From: Pseudomonas fluorescens
Lineage (GTDB): Bacteria > Pseudomonadota > Gammaproteobacteria > Pseudomonadales > Pseudomonadaceae
NCBI RefSeq assembly: GCF_902498185.1
Contig: NZ_CABVIX010000005.1
Location: forward strand, 248,001-312,000
Reading direction: 5' to 3'
DNA length: 64,000 bases
Positions 20,120 through 27,650 of the stretch are shown in pieces (the first letter of the stretch is position 1; every line of letters starts with the position of its first letter). Below the pieces are notes generated by a model that saw only the letters and a program-made list of their open reading frames with translations, made no database searches and was not told where the DNA came from. A program made the translations under genes and the position numbers.

Positions 20120-21703
20120 ATGCCTGAGATCCTCGGCCACAACTTCATTGCAGGCCAGCGCAGCGCTGCCGGCCAGCAACGCCTGCAAAGCCTGGACGCC
20201 ACGACAGGCGAGGCCCTGCCATACAGCTTTGTCCAGGCGACCGAGAGTGAAGTCGACCAGGCGGCGCAAGCGGCTGCCGCAGCCTTCGTGGAATTCCGCC
20301 AGCTGAGTCCCGCTCGTCGCGCCGACTTCCTCGACGCCATCGCCGCTGAACTGGACGAGCTGGACGATGCCTTCGTAGCCATCGTCTGCCGTGAAACCGC
20401 CCTGCCCCCTGGCCGTATCCAGGGCGAGCGCGGCCGTACCAGCGGGCAGATGCGCCTGTTCGCCCAAGTACTGCGCCGTGGCGACTTCCTTGGCGCGCGC
20501 ATTGATCTGGCGCTGCCCGACCGCCAGCCACTGCCGCGCGTCGACCTGCGCCAGATGCGCATCGGCGTGGGCCCGGTCGCGGTCTTCGGTGCCAGCAATT
20601 TCCCACTCGCCTTCTCCACTGCCGGCGGCGACACCGCCGCAGCGCTGGCCGCTGGCTGCCCAGTGGTGTTCAAGGCGCACAGCGGCCACATGGCCACCGC
20701 CGACCTGGTCGGCTGCGCGATCCAGCGCGCCGCTGAGCGCACCGGCATGCCCAAGGGCGTGTTCAACATGGTGTTTGGCGGCGGCGTCGGCGAATGGCTG
20801 GTCAAGCACCCTGCAATCCAGGCGGTAGGTTTCACCGGCTCGCTCAATGGCGGCAATGCGCTGTGCAAGATGGCCGCCGAACGCCCGCAGCCAATCCCGG
20901 TGTTCGCCGAAATGTCGAGCATCAACCCGGTAATCATCCTGCCGGGCGCCCTGGCCAAGCGCGGCGAGGCCATCGCCCGTGAACTCGCAGGCTCTGTCAC
21001 CCTTGGCGCTGGACAATTCTGCACCAACCCGGGCCTGGTCATCAGCCTGGAATCGCCTCGATACACCCAGCTGCTCAGCGAGCTTGGCCAGCACCTGGAT
21101 CAACAGGCTGGGCAGACTTTGCTCAACGCTGGAGGCTTGCGCAGCTACAGCAAAGGCCTTGAGCACCTGCAATCCCATACCGGCATCGAGCATCTGGCCG
21201 GCCAGCCGCAGCAAGGCAACCAGGCCCGGGCGCAGCTGTTCAAGGCCGATGCCAGCTTGTTGATCAACGCAGACCCATTGTTGCAGGAAGAAGTATTCGG
21301 CCCCACTACCGTGGCCGTGGAGGTCGGCGACAATGCGCAGCTGCGGGCTGCACTGCAGGGTCTGCGCGGGCAGCTGACCGCCACCCTGATCGGCGAGCCC
21401 GAGGACCTGGAGGCCTATGCGTGGCTGGTGCCGTTGCTTGAAGAAAAGGTCGGCCGCATTCTCATCAATGGCTATCCCACCGGCGTCGAGGTCTGCGACG
21501 CCATGGTTCATGGCGGTCCGTATCCGGCCACTTCCGATGCTCGCGGCACCTCGGTCGGCAGCCTGGCGATCGACCGCTTCCTGCGCCCGGTCTGCTACCA
21601 GAACTACCCGCAGGCGCTGTTGCCTGTCGCGCTGCAGGACAGCAATCCGCTGGGCTTGAAGCGCCTGGTGAATGGGCAATGGAGTGAGGCTGCGATCGGC
21701 TAG
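20120..21703 (+). CDS. Alpha-ketoglutarate semialdehyde dehydrogenase
   Basis: 527-residue aldehyde dehydrogenase of the ketoglutaric-semialdehyde group, which oxidises the KdgD product to 2-oxoglutarate. Catalytic residues are visible: Asn160 (GASNFPLAFS), Lys185 (FKAHSGH), Glu264 (FAEMSS) and Cys301 (GAGQFCTNPG). The start ATG at 20120 has AAGGAG 7 nt upstream; the upstream extension in the same frame has no such site. It is the last gene of the galactarate operon and is followed by a clear terminator. Confidence 0.93.
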   Translation: MPEILGHNFIAGQRSAAGQQRLQSLDATTGEALPYSFVQATESEVDQAAQAAAAAFVEFRQLSPARRADFLDAIAAELDELDDAFVAIVCRETALPPGRIQGERGRTSGQMRLFAQVLRRGDFLGARIDLALPDRQPLPRVDLRQMRIGVGPVAVFGASNFPLAFSTAGGDTAAALAAGCPVVFKAHSGHMATADLVGCAIQRAAERTGMPKGVFNMVFGGGVGEWLVKHPAIQAVGFTGSLNGGNALCKMAAERPQPIPVFAEMSSINPVIILPGALAKRGEAIARELAGSVTLGAGQFCTNPGLVISLESPRYTQLLSELGQHLDQQAGQTLLNAGGLRSYSKGLEHLQSHTGIEHLAGQPQQGNQARAQLFKADASLLINADPLLQEEVFGPTTVAVEVGDNAQLRAALQGLRGQLTATLIGEPEDLEAYAWLVPLLEEKVGRILINGYPTGVEVCDAMVHGGPYPATSDARGTSVGSLAIDRFLRPVCYQNYPQALLPVALQDSNPLGLKRLVNGQWSEAAIG

Positions 21704-21720
21704 ACCCAATCCGCAACGAA

Positions 21721-21747
21721 AAGCCCCGCGATTGCGGGGCTTTTTTT
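21721..21747 (+). terminator. Terminator of the galactarate operon
   Basis: AAGCCCCGC / GCGGGGCTT stem with a GATT loop followed by a T-run (TTTTTTT). On the other strand the hairpin is followed by TTTT, so it may also serve the convergent GntR gene. Confidence 0.92.
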
Positions 21748-21772
21748 GCCTGCGATACCGGCGCCTGGTCAG

Positions 21773-22522
21773 TCAGACGCCCTGCGCCTCTGCCCTTTCA
21801 TGCGCCTGGCGCAACCGCTCGCGGCTATTGCTCAAGTGCAAGCGCATGGCCATCTTCGCTCCTTCGCTGTCACGCCGGGCGATGGCCTCATAGATGGCTT
21901 CGTGCTCATGGCTGAGCCGGCTGAGATAATGCGCCTGGTCGTCATGGACCAGATGCGCGGAATTGACGCGGGTCCGCGGAATGATGCTGGTGCCCAGGTG
22001 ATTGATGATGTCGGCAAAGTAGTGATTGCCGCTGGCAAGCGCGATCTGCAGATGAAACTGGAAATCTGCCGAGACAGCGTCGGAGGCGTGGGCCGCCCCT
22101 TCGTTCAGTTCATCCAGCGCCTTGCGCATGCCCAGCAGCTGCTCGCTGGAGTGTCGCTCGGCGGCAAGGCCGGCCGATTCGATCTCGAGCGCGATGCGCA
22201 ACTCCAGCACCGCCAGCACTTCACGCAGGGTGACGATGGTTGCCGGATCAATACGGAAGCCGCCCGTGGATGGCGTGTCGAGCACGAAGGTGCCAATGCC
22301 ATGCCGTGTTTCAACCTGGCCCGCCGCCTGTAGGCGGGAGATCGCCTCGCGCACTACCGTGCGGCTGACCCCTTCCTCGACCATGATCTGGGATTCGGTC
22401 GGCAGCTTGTCGCCACGCTTGAGATCGCCGCTGCGAATCCGCTCGGTCAGCACTGCGACCAATTCCTGGGCCAGGCTGCGCGGCTTGCGGCGAGCCCGTG
22501 GTTGTACCTGCTGCTCTGTCAT
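21773..22522 (-). CDS. FadR-subfamily GntR regulator of the galactarate genes
   Basis: 249 residues. The N-terminal winged helix is at about 10-80 (LAQELVAVLTERIRSGDLKRGDKLPTE; RTVVREAISRLQAAGQVETR). The C-terminal FCD-type helical effector domain has the Asp/His metal-ligand pattern (DFQFHLQIA; HEAIYEAI). The start at 22522 (MTEQQVQ) is the first ATG; the longer frame needs TTG. It is convergent to the galactarate operon, and the near-identical palindromes before kdgD and before this gene suggest it represses both until a hexarate-derived inducer binds. It could correspond to the GguR-type regulators of hexarate use; that identity is inference. Confidence 0.85.
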   Translation of the reverse strand: MTEQQVQPRARRKPRSLAQELVAVLTERIRSGDLKRGDKLPTESQIMVEEGVSRTVVREAISRLQAAGQVETRHGIGTFVLDTPSTGGFRIDPATIVTLREVLAVLELRIALEIESAGLAAERHSSEQLLGMRKALDELNEGAAHASDAVSADFQFHLQIALASGNHYFADIINHLGTSIIPRTRVNSAHLVHDDQAHYLSRLSHEHEAIYEAIARRDSEGAKMAMRLHLSNSRERLRQAHERAEAQGV

Positions 22523-22571
22523 GCCCTGCACATTCGTGGTTGAAAGCCAGCGGCTATCATAGCTCAAAACG

Positions 22572-22584
22572 GTTGTACGATCAC
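22572..22584. promoter_or_regulatory. Candidate autoregulatory operator of the GntR gene
   Basis: GTTGTACGATCAC, 12/13 identical to GTTGTACGATAAC before kdgD, located 50 bp upstream of the regulator's ATG. Confidence 0.6.
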
Positions 22585-22670
22585 CTGATTCGGTGACGGC
22601 AATTTACTGGCCCCCAACCTTCTCAAAAGACCGCAAACTTCGTTTACCTTCAAAAGCTTAGGACAGCAAC

Positions 22671-22997
22671 ATGCGGGCAATTCTAGTAACGGCGGGTTGC
22701 ATACTGGCCTCCGTCGCCATCGGCGCCCAGGCCAAGGCCTTGAGCAAGAACGATCGCTACGCGTGCACGTGGGGCTCGGAGATTGCCGCCGGTGCACAGC
22801 AGGCAAAATTGTCAGGCGTTACCTTGTACGCCGCTCGCAAGCGGCTTCAGGCGCGAAAGTTCCCCAAGCCTTGGATGCGCATGACGGCGCTTGGGATTAC
22901 CGAGCAGACCTACAACAGCCGCTCGCGTCTGAAGCCTGCAGCCATCCAGCAGACATACCAGGAACAGTGCATGCAACATGCCGTTTCTAGAAGATAA
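22671..22997 (+). CDS. Small secreted/periplasmic protein of unknown function
   Basis: 108 residues with a clear signal peptide: a short positive start, hydrophobic core ILVTAGCILASVAIG, and cleavage near AQAKA at about 20-24. The mature part is basic, with two cysteines (YACTWGSE and QEQCMQH) that could pair. AGGA lies 8 nt upstream of the ATG. I do not recognise a named family. It is divergent from the GntR gene and may have its own promoter in the shared 148-bp gap. It is followed by a nested inverted repeat. Confidence 0.7.
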   Translation: MRAILVTAGCILASVAIGAQAKALSKNDRYACTWGSEIAAGAQQAKLSGVTLYAARKRLQARKFPKPWMRMTALGITEQTYNSRSRLKPAAIQQTYQEQCMQHAVSRR

Positions 22998-22999
22998 AA

Positions 23000-23051
23000 C
23001 TGATATATATCAATGGATTAAGACATACAACTGATCCATTCTCTATATCAG
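23000..23051. repeat. Nested inverted repeat after the small secreted protein gene
   Basis: Outer arms CTGATATA (23000-23007) and TATATCAG (23044-23051) enclose inner arms AATGGAT (23012-23018) and ATCCATT (23034-23040). It is AT-rich and has no T-run. It may be an mRNA end structure or a protein-binding site. Confidence 0.5.
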
Positions 23052-23111
23052 CTTCCCTCTCGGTCGTTTCTGCGGCCACAGCCAGTGACCGCAGGTGCAG
23101 CCAATAGCCCT

Positions 23112-24326
23112 TCAGCAGCCACTGAGCACCGGAGGGCGCCGCTCACCGGCGAAGAACATCGGCCGCAGACGTACGCCGATCAGGTTGCCCGCATAGGCAG
23201 CCACCAGCCACAGCCAGCCATGAATGCTGCCCGAGGCGATGCCGCTGAAATAGGCACCAATATTACAGCCGTACGCCAGGCGCGAGCCGTAGCCAAGCAG
23301 CAGCCCACCGATCACCGCAGCCACCAGGGAGCGCAGCGGGATGTTCAGGTTTGGCGCGAACCGTCCGGCCATGCCCGCAGCAAGCAGGGCCCCCAGGACG
23401 ATGCCGAGGTCCATGACCGTGGTGATATCCCTCCACAATGGCTCGGCCAAGGCCTTGGCATTGGCCGGAGCCTGCCAGAATGCCCAGGCGCCCACATCCA
23501 CACCTAGCCCTGCCAAGGTCTTGGCACCCCACAGGGCGAAGGCCGAGGTGATGCCCCAGGGACGGCCTGCCAGAGCCAGAGTTGCGTAGTTGAGCAGTGC
23601 CAGGGCGATGGCGCCCCACAGCAAGGGCCACGGTCCCCGCACGAACCGCCCAAGGCCCTTGTGCGCGCTGCGTGCAGGCGCTTGCAGCTGGCCGTGGCGA
23701 CGCCTCTCCAGGGCCACGGTCAGCCACGCGATCAGACCAAAGACGGCCAGGCTTGCCAGCAGCGCCGGCATGACGCCGAATGCCTGGACAATAGAGGTAG
23801 CGGGAAACGCCGGCAGCGCGAACCACCACTGCGCATGATGCGTCGCGGTAACCGAACCGATGATGAAGAACAACAGCGTCACCAGCATGCGCGCGTTGCC
23901 GCCGCCGACGGTAAACAGCGTGCCCGAAGCGCAACCGCCGCCCAGTTGCATGCCGATGCCGAAGATGAATGCGCCGAAAACCACCGAGACGCCTGCGGGG
24001 GCCACCAGTCCCGTCACCGGCTGGCCCAACAGGCTACCCGCTGACAAGGCAGGGAAAAACAGCACGACCGCAAGCGCCAGCATCACCATCTGCGCCCGCA
24101 GGCCGGCGCCACGGCGTTCAGTGATGAACACCCGCCAGGCTGAGGTGAAACCGAAGGCGGCGTGGTACAGCGTAAGTCCCAGTGCAGCGCCGACGATCAG
24201 CAGCAACACCTGGCGTGAGCCTGCGTTGATGTTCAGGAACCATGCACCGGCCAGCAGGAGTACAAGGGCGGACAGCGGCGCGCCGAAGCGACGCGGTTCG
24301 GATGTAGCAGTAGCGGAAAGACCCAT
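23112..24326 (-). CDS. YeeE/YedE-family sulfur-compound transporter
   Basis: 404-residue membrane protein with two YeeE/YedE (DUF395) repeats. The hallmark cysteine motif appears as GMQLGGGCASGTLFTVGGG in the first half and GSRLAYGCNIGAYFSGIASG in the second. E. coli YeeE (TsuA) takes up thiosulfate through such cysteines, so thiosulfate or a related sulfur compound is the likely substrate. The start ATG is at 24326. No TusA/YeeD gene adjoins it, so it appears to act alone. Confidence 0.85.
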   Translation of the reverse strand: MGLSATATSEPRRFGAPLSALVLLLAGAWFLNINAGSRQVLLLIVGAALGLTLYHAAFGFTSAWRVFITERRGAGLRAQMVMLALAVVLFFPALSAGSLLGQPVTGLVAPAGVSVVFGAFIFGIGMQLGGGCASGTLFTVGGGNARMLVTLLFFIIGSVTATHHAQWWFALPAFPATSIVQAFGVMPALLASLAVFGLIAWLTVALERRRHGQLQAPARSAHKGLGRFVRGPWPLLWGAIALALLNYATLALAGRPWGITSAFALWGAKTLAGLGVDVGAWAFWQAPANAKALAEPLWRDITTVMDLGIVLGALLAAGMAGRFAPNLNIPLRSLVAAVIGGLLLGYGSRLAYGCNIGAYFSGIASGSIHGWLWLVAAYAGNLIGVRLRPMFFAGERRPPVLSGC

Positions 24327-24574
24327 CTAAATACTCGGACATGTTGAAACGGGGCGCGAGTATAACGCCGTAGTTCCCGCTAACCTACCCCCTGGCGCAG
24401 TTGGCCAGTCATGCGCCGGCTCCGAGCACAGACAGAGCTGAGCTGCGCCTTATATCCATTCATAAAGTAAATACCGAGTATTTCAACATTTAATTTGTAG
24501 ATGCTGCCCCCTGTTGGATATCGTGTTCCCATCCCCCCCGCCACACCAACCGGTGCGGCCACGGCACGGGGAAT

Positions 24575-24582
24575 AACAACAA
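24575..24582 (+). promoter_or_regulatory. Hfq/Crc-type A-rich motif in the ureidoglycine aminohydrolase leader
   Basis: AACAACAA within AATAACAACAA, 13-20 nt upstream of the ATG at 24596, where it would overlap the ribosome-binding region; no good Shine-Dalgarno is otherwise seen. Confidence 0.4.
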
Positions 24583-24595
24583 GTCGAGACCGTCC

Positions 24596-25432
24596 ATGTC
24601 GAATGCTTCCTACTTCGCCCCTCACGGTGGGCACCCAGCTCAGACCGAGCTACTGACAGACCGTGCCATGTTCACCGAAGCCTATGCCATCATCCCCAAA
24701 GGCGTAATGCGTGACATCGTCACCAGCCACTTGCCGTTCTGGGACAAGATGCGCATGTGGGTCATCGCCCGTCCGTTGACCGGTTTTGCCGAAACCTTCT
24801 CGCAATACATCGTCGAACTCGCCCCTGAAGGCGGCAGCGAGCGTCCAGAGCTCGATCCGAATGCCGAAGCGGTGCTGTTCGTGGTCGAAGGTGAAGTCGA
24901 CATCACCTTGCAAGGCAAGCATCACACCCTGGCCCCGGGCGGCTATGCCTTCATTCCACCGGGCGCCGACTGGAGCCTGCGCAACAACAGCAAGGCCAAT
25001 GTCACTTTCCACTGGCTGCGCAAGCATTACCAGAAGGTCGAGGGTCTGGACCTGCCGGAAGCCTTCGTCACCAACGAGAAAGACGTCGAACCATTGCCGA
25101 TGCCAGGCACCGAAGGCCGCTGGGTTACCACCCGCTTCGTCGACATGGCTGACATGCGCCACGATATGCACGTCAACATCGTCACGTTCCAGCCGGGCGG
25201 CGTGATTCCTTTCGCTGAAACACACGTCATGGAGCACGGGCTCTACGTGCTTGAAGGCAAGGCGGTCTACCGCTTGAACCAGGACTGGGTCGAAGTCGAG
25301 GCCGGTGACTTCATGTGGCTGCGGGCCTTCTGCCCTCAAGCCTGCTATGCCGGCGGCCCTGGCCCGTTCCGCTACTTGCTGTACAAGGACGTCAACCGCC
25401 ATGTCCACCTGACCCTCAACCCCAATCGGTGA
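24596..25432 (+). CDS. allE: (S)-ureidoglycine aminohydrolase
   Basis: 278-residue bicupin enzyme (UGHY/AllE) that releases ammonia from (S)-ureidoglycine to give (S)-ureidoglycolate in purine (allantoin) breakdown. The two cupin halves are at about 60-135 and 185-265. The second carries the Mn-binding pattern (PFAETHVMEHGLYVLEGKA ... EAGDFMWLRAFCPQ), and the closing GPFRYLLYKDVNRH is typical of the family. It stands alone with its own terminator; no other allantoin genes lie in the window, so the pathway partners must be elsewhere. Confidence 0.9.
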   Translation: MSNASYFAPHGGHPAQTELLTDRAMFTEAYAIIPKGVMRDIVTSHLPFWDKMRMWVIARPLTGFAETFSQYIVELAPEGGSERPELDPNAEAVLFVVEGEVDITLQGKHHTLAPGGYAFIPPGADWSLRNNSKANVTFHWLRKHYQKVEGLDLPEAFVTNEKDVEPLPMPGTEGRWVTTRFVDMADMRHDMHVNIVTFQPGGVIPFAETHVMEHGLYVLEGKAVYRLNQDWVEVEAGDFMWLRAFCPQACYAGGPGPFRYLLYKDVNRHVHLTLNPNR

Positions 25433-25450
25433 GCCGGGTCAAGCACTGAA

Positions 25451-25476
25451 AAGCCCGCCTTCAAGGCGGGCTTTTT
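25451..25476 (+). terminator. Terminator of allE
   Basis: AAGCCCGCC / GGCGGGCTT stem with a TTCAA loop and a TTTTT tail, about 18 bp after the stop codon. Confidence 0.92.
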
Positions 25477-25581
25477 CATGCTCGGACAGTCAATTGCCGA
25501 TCTCCCCGCAAAAAACTTGAACATCCGTCGCAGAGCGCTTTCGAATCTGGGTATAACATTCGAACTAGAGGAGCTCGCGTC

Positions 25582-25641
25582 ATGAACCTGTTCCCGCCCC
25601 GCTCCGTCCGGGTCCTGATCGGCTCAGGGACTCTGTCATGA
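25582..25641 (+). CDS. 19-residue leader ORF coupled to the next gene
   Basis: ATG at 25582 with AGAGGAG 8 nt upstream opens a 19-codon frame (MNLFPPRSVRVLIGSGTLS) whose TGA (25639-25641) overlaps the ATG at 25638 in the ATGA manner. The next gene has no ribosome-binding site of its own in view, so translational coupling is likely. The peptide has no repeated regulatory codons that would suggest attenuation. Confidence 0.5.
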   Translation: MNLFPPRSVRVLIGSGTLS

Positions 25642-25925
25642 AGATGCCTTGCCGAGCCCCTAGTGCCTGCCTGCATCTGGATTTTTTGCGCGACACCCTG
25701 TTCGGTCCCGTTGCCCAGAGCGTGGAGTGCCATGTACAACTCGCCGCGCTCAATCTGCAAGGGCGCCCTGCCCTGCAATTGCTGATCGATCCACCCTTGC
25801 CGGCAAAGCTCGAGCGCTCCCACAGCCTTGCGTTCGACTGGGAGGGTCGTCACTACCATGGGATCGTGCGTCATCATTACCGCTACGGTGACGGCGGGCT
25901 GAAGTTACTCGTGGAACTTCAATAG
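25638..25925 (+). CDS. Hypothetical protein, 95 residues
   Basis: Not recognised. The sequence looks globular, with alternating hydrophobic beta-like stretches (VECHVQLAALNLQGRPALQL; YHGIVRHHYRYGDGGLKLLV), no signal peptide or membrane segment, and three cysteines near the N-terminus. It starts in an ATGA overlap with the 19-residue leader ORF and is followed by a hairpin shared with the convergent DUF1652 gene. Confidence 0.55.
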   Translation: MKMPCRAPSACLHLDFLRDTLFGPVAQSVECHVQLAALNLQGRPALQLLIDPPLPAKLERSHSLAFDWEGRHYHGIVRHHYRYGDGGLKLLVELQ

Positions 25926-25931
25926 ACAATG

Positions 25932-25959
25932 CACCCGGCCAACAGAAGTTGACCGGGTG
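25932..25959. terminator. Hairpin between convergent genes
   Basis: CACCCGG / CCGGGTG outer stem with an inner CAAC / GTTG pairing, one mismatch between. It sits between the stop codons of the 95-residue ORF and the DUF1652 gene. There is no T-run, so termination is uncertain. Confidence 0.4.
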
Positions 25960-25968
25960 GCGGTCGAT

Positions 25969-26232
25969 TCAGGCAGTCGCTCTGGCCACGCTGCGAAGGC
26001 TGCGGCGCTGCTCGGTGCGCAATTGCGCCACCAGGTCAGCGAGGTCGCGACAGCTTTTTAGGCTGTCCAACGGAATTCCGGTGACGGTCAGGCAATCATT
26101 CAGACTCTGGCCCTGCCCGAGGCGAATGGTCAGGCATTCACCATCGGGACAGGACACCTCGCAGCGATCGGGCAGGCAGGCCTGCTCGATGATCTGACGC
26201 ATTTCAAGCATTGAAACACCAATCAACGACAT
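25969..26232 (-). CDS. DUF1652 family small protein
   Basis: 87 residues. The N-terminal block (MLEMRQIIEQACLPDRCEV) followed by LTIRLG, LTVTGIPLDSL and DLADLVAQLR is the DUF1652 pattern found in many copies in Pseudomonas. The start at 26232 (MSLIGVS) is supported by AGGAGG 9 nt upstream. The function of the family is unknown; no membrane or export signal is present. Confidence 0.8.
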   Translation of the reverse strand: MSLIGVSMLEMRQIIEQACLPDRCEVSCPDGECLTIRLGQGQSLNDCLTVTGIPLDSLKSCRDLADLVAQLRTEQRRSLRSVARATA

Positions 26233-26444
26233 GGTACGGCCCTCCTGCAAGGATGATCACATGTAGTCAGTACGCTCTCTGGCGGTCAGGTGCCAATTGA
26301 AAATGGGCATGCTCACGCCGGCTTCGATTTGCAGCGGCAATCGCCCAGACACTGCACCAAAGTGCACCTTAGTGGAAGATCATCATAGGCTGCACAGAGT
26401 TCGGCTGGTGGTTTTCTTCATGCGACAGGCGGTTCCGAGCCGAA

Positions 26445-27074
26445 CTAGGAAAAAGATGATTCGACAAAAAGCAGAGGGTACAGCGATATCACCAGCAGGG
26501 TCGCCATCAGCAGATTGAACAGCATCAACCAGCGCGGGTTCTGCAGGACATTGCGCAAGGCGCTGCCAAACATTACCCAGACGCCCACACTGGGCAGGTT
26601 GACCAGCGCGAAGACTGCCGCGATGACGATCACATTGACCACGTACCCCTGGGCCGGGGTGTAGGTGGTAATGGCGCCTACCGCCATGACCCAAGCCTTG
26701 GGATTGACCCACTGGAACGCCGCAGCGCCCCAGAAGCCCATAGGCTTGTGCGCACCTGGCCCCGATGCACCGAGTGGACCGGACGTGGCGATTTTCCACG
26801 CCAGGTACAACAGGTATGCAGCGCCGGTGTAGCGCAGGATGCTGTAGAGCATCGGCCAGGCCTTGAACACCTCGCCCAGGCCAAGGCCGACCGCCAGCAC
26901 CATGACCATGAAGCCGATACTGATGCCCAGTGCATGGGGTATCGAGCGACGCACCCCGAAGTTGACCCCGGAGGCCAGGAGCATCGTGTTGTTGGGGCCC
27001 GGCGTGATCGATGAAACGAAGGCGAAAAGCACGAAGGCGGTGAACAAGTCGAGGGAGCTGAGCATGGCAGGCAT
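26445..27074 (-). CDS. LysE/RhtB-family amino-acid exporter
   Basis: 209-residue, six-helix inner-membrane exporter, standard length. The first helix carries the family motif SITPGPNNTMLLASG, and FQWVNPKAWVMAVGAI is the second conserved block. Members export lysine, homoserine, threonine, cysteine-like or other amino acids; the substrate is not evident. The start may be 27074 (MPAM) or 27065 (MLSSLDL). A perfect 7-bp inverted repeat with 26-bp spacing lies 54-93 bp upstream and may control it. Downstream (26251-26444) I see only a TGCAC-N4-GTGCA repeat. Confidence 0.88.
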   Translation of the reverse strand: MPAMLSSLDLFTAFVLFAFVSSITPGPNNTMLLASGVNFGVRRSIPHALGISIGFMVMVLAVGLGLGEVFKAWPMLYSILRYTGAAYLLYLAWKIATSGPLGASGPGAHKPMGFWGAAAFQWVNPKAWVMAVGAITTYTPAQGYVVNVIVIAAVFALVNLPSVGVWVMFGSALRNVLQNPRWLMLFNLLMATLLVISLYPLLFVESSFS

Positions 27075-27127
27075 CTGTCGGCGTTAGGAGTAGGTTCACA
27101 GTAGCCGAGATGATGATGCCAGGACCC

Positions 27128-27167
27128 GTACAGTTGGTCTCCATTGTCGCAATACACTTTACTGTAC
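27128..27167. promoter_or_regulatory. Spaced inverted repeat in the LysE-exporter promoter
   Basis: GTACAGT (27128-27134) and ACTGTAC (27161-27167), 26 bp between arms, 54-93 bp upstream of the exporter start. MocR-type and Lrp-type regulators use spaced sites of this kind beside exporter genes; which one acts here is not known. Confidence 0.5.
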
Positions 27168-27311
27168 TTTCCAACCCCCTCCGTGATGCACTTCGCCAAG
27201 GGAAGAGGAAATTTCCTACAGCGTCTGCGGAAACGTCCTATATAAAATCAAAGGCTGTGAAAACCATGATCCTGCCGTCTGCAACCGGACCATCCCCGAG
27301 AGGCCTCGCTC

Positions 27312-27650
27312 ATGCATTCGGTAAACTGCCCGACCACGCAGCTCAAGTACAACCTCTTCCAGCTCCTCAAGCATGAAGTGAGCAACCCCGACGACGATCC
27401 CCACTGGAGCGGCGTGATGTTTTTCTGCGCCACCGACGAGCACACACGCACGCTGATCGAGCAGATCGAGATCCTGGCCAGCGAGGCGTTCTTCGACCCC
27501 CGTGGGCGTGCGATCCACCACCGCCTTCGGGCGGCGGCCGTTGAAGGTATCCGGGTGCGGCAGGTCAAGAATGCGTCGCCGGAAGAAACCGTGATCCGCA
27601 TCACCCTGCCCGAACGGGGGTACATCACGGTAAGCGCGTTACGGCTTTAG
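27312..27650 (+). CDS. Hypothetical protein, 112 residues
   Basis: Not recognised. It is a soluble, slightly acidic protein without signal or membrane segment. The middle has a helix (HTRTLIEQIEILASEAFFD) and the C-terminal half reads as two beta strands (ETVIRITLPERGYITVSAL). GAGAGG lies upstream of the ATG. Its last 26 bp overlap the end of the convergent AraC gene. Confidence 0.6.
   Translation: MHSVNCPTTQLKYNLFQLLKHEVSNPDDDPHWSGVMFFCATDEHTRTLIEQIEILASEAFFDPRGRAIHHRLRAAAVEGIRVRQVKNASPEETVIRITLPERGYITVSALRL

Noticed and set aside
26353..26366. NtrC-like site TGCAC-N4-GTGCA
   Set aside because: Arms and spacing do not match the NtrC consensus well, and there is no sigma-54 promoter beside it.
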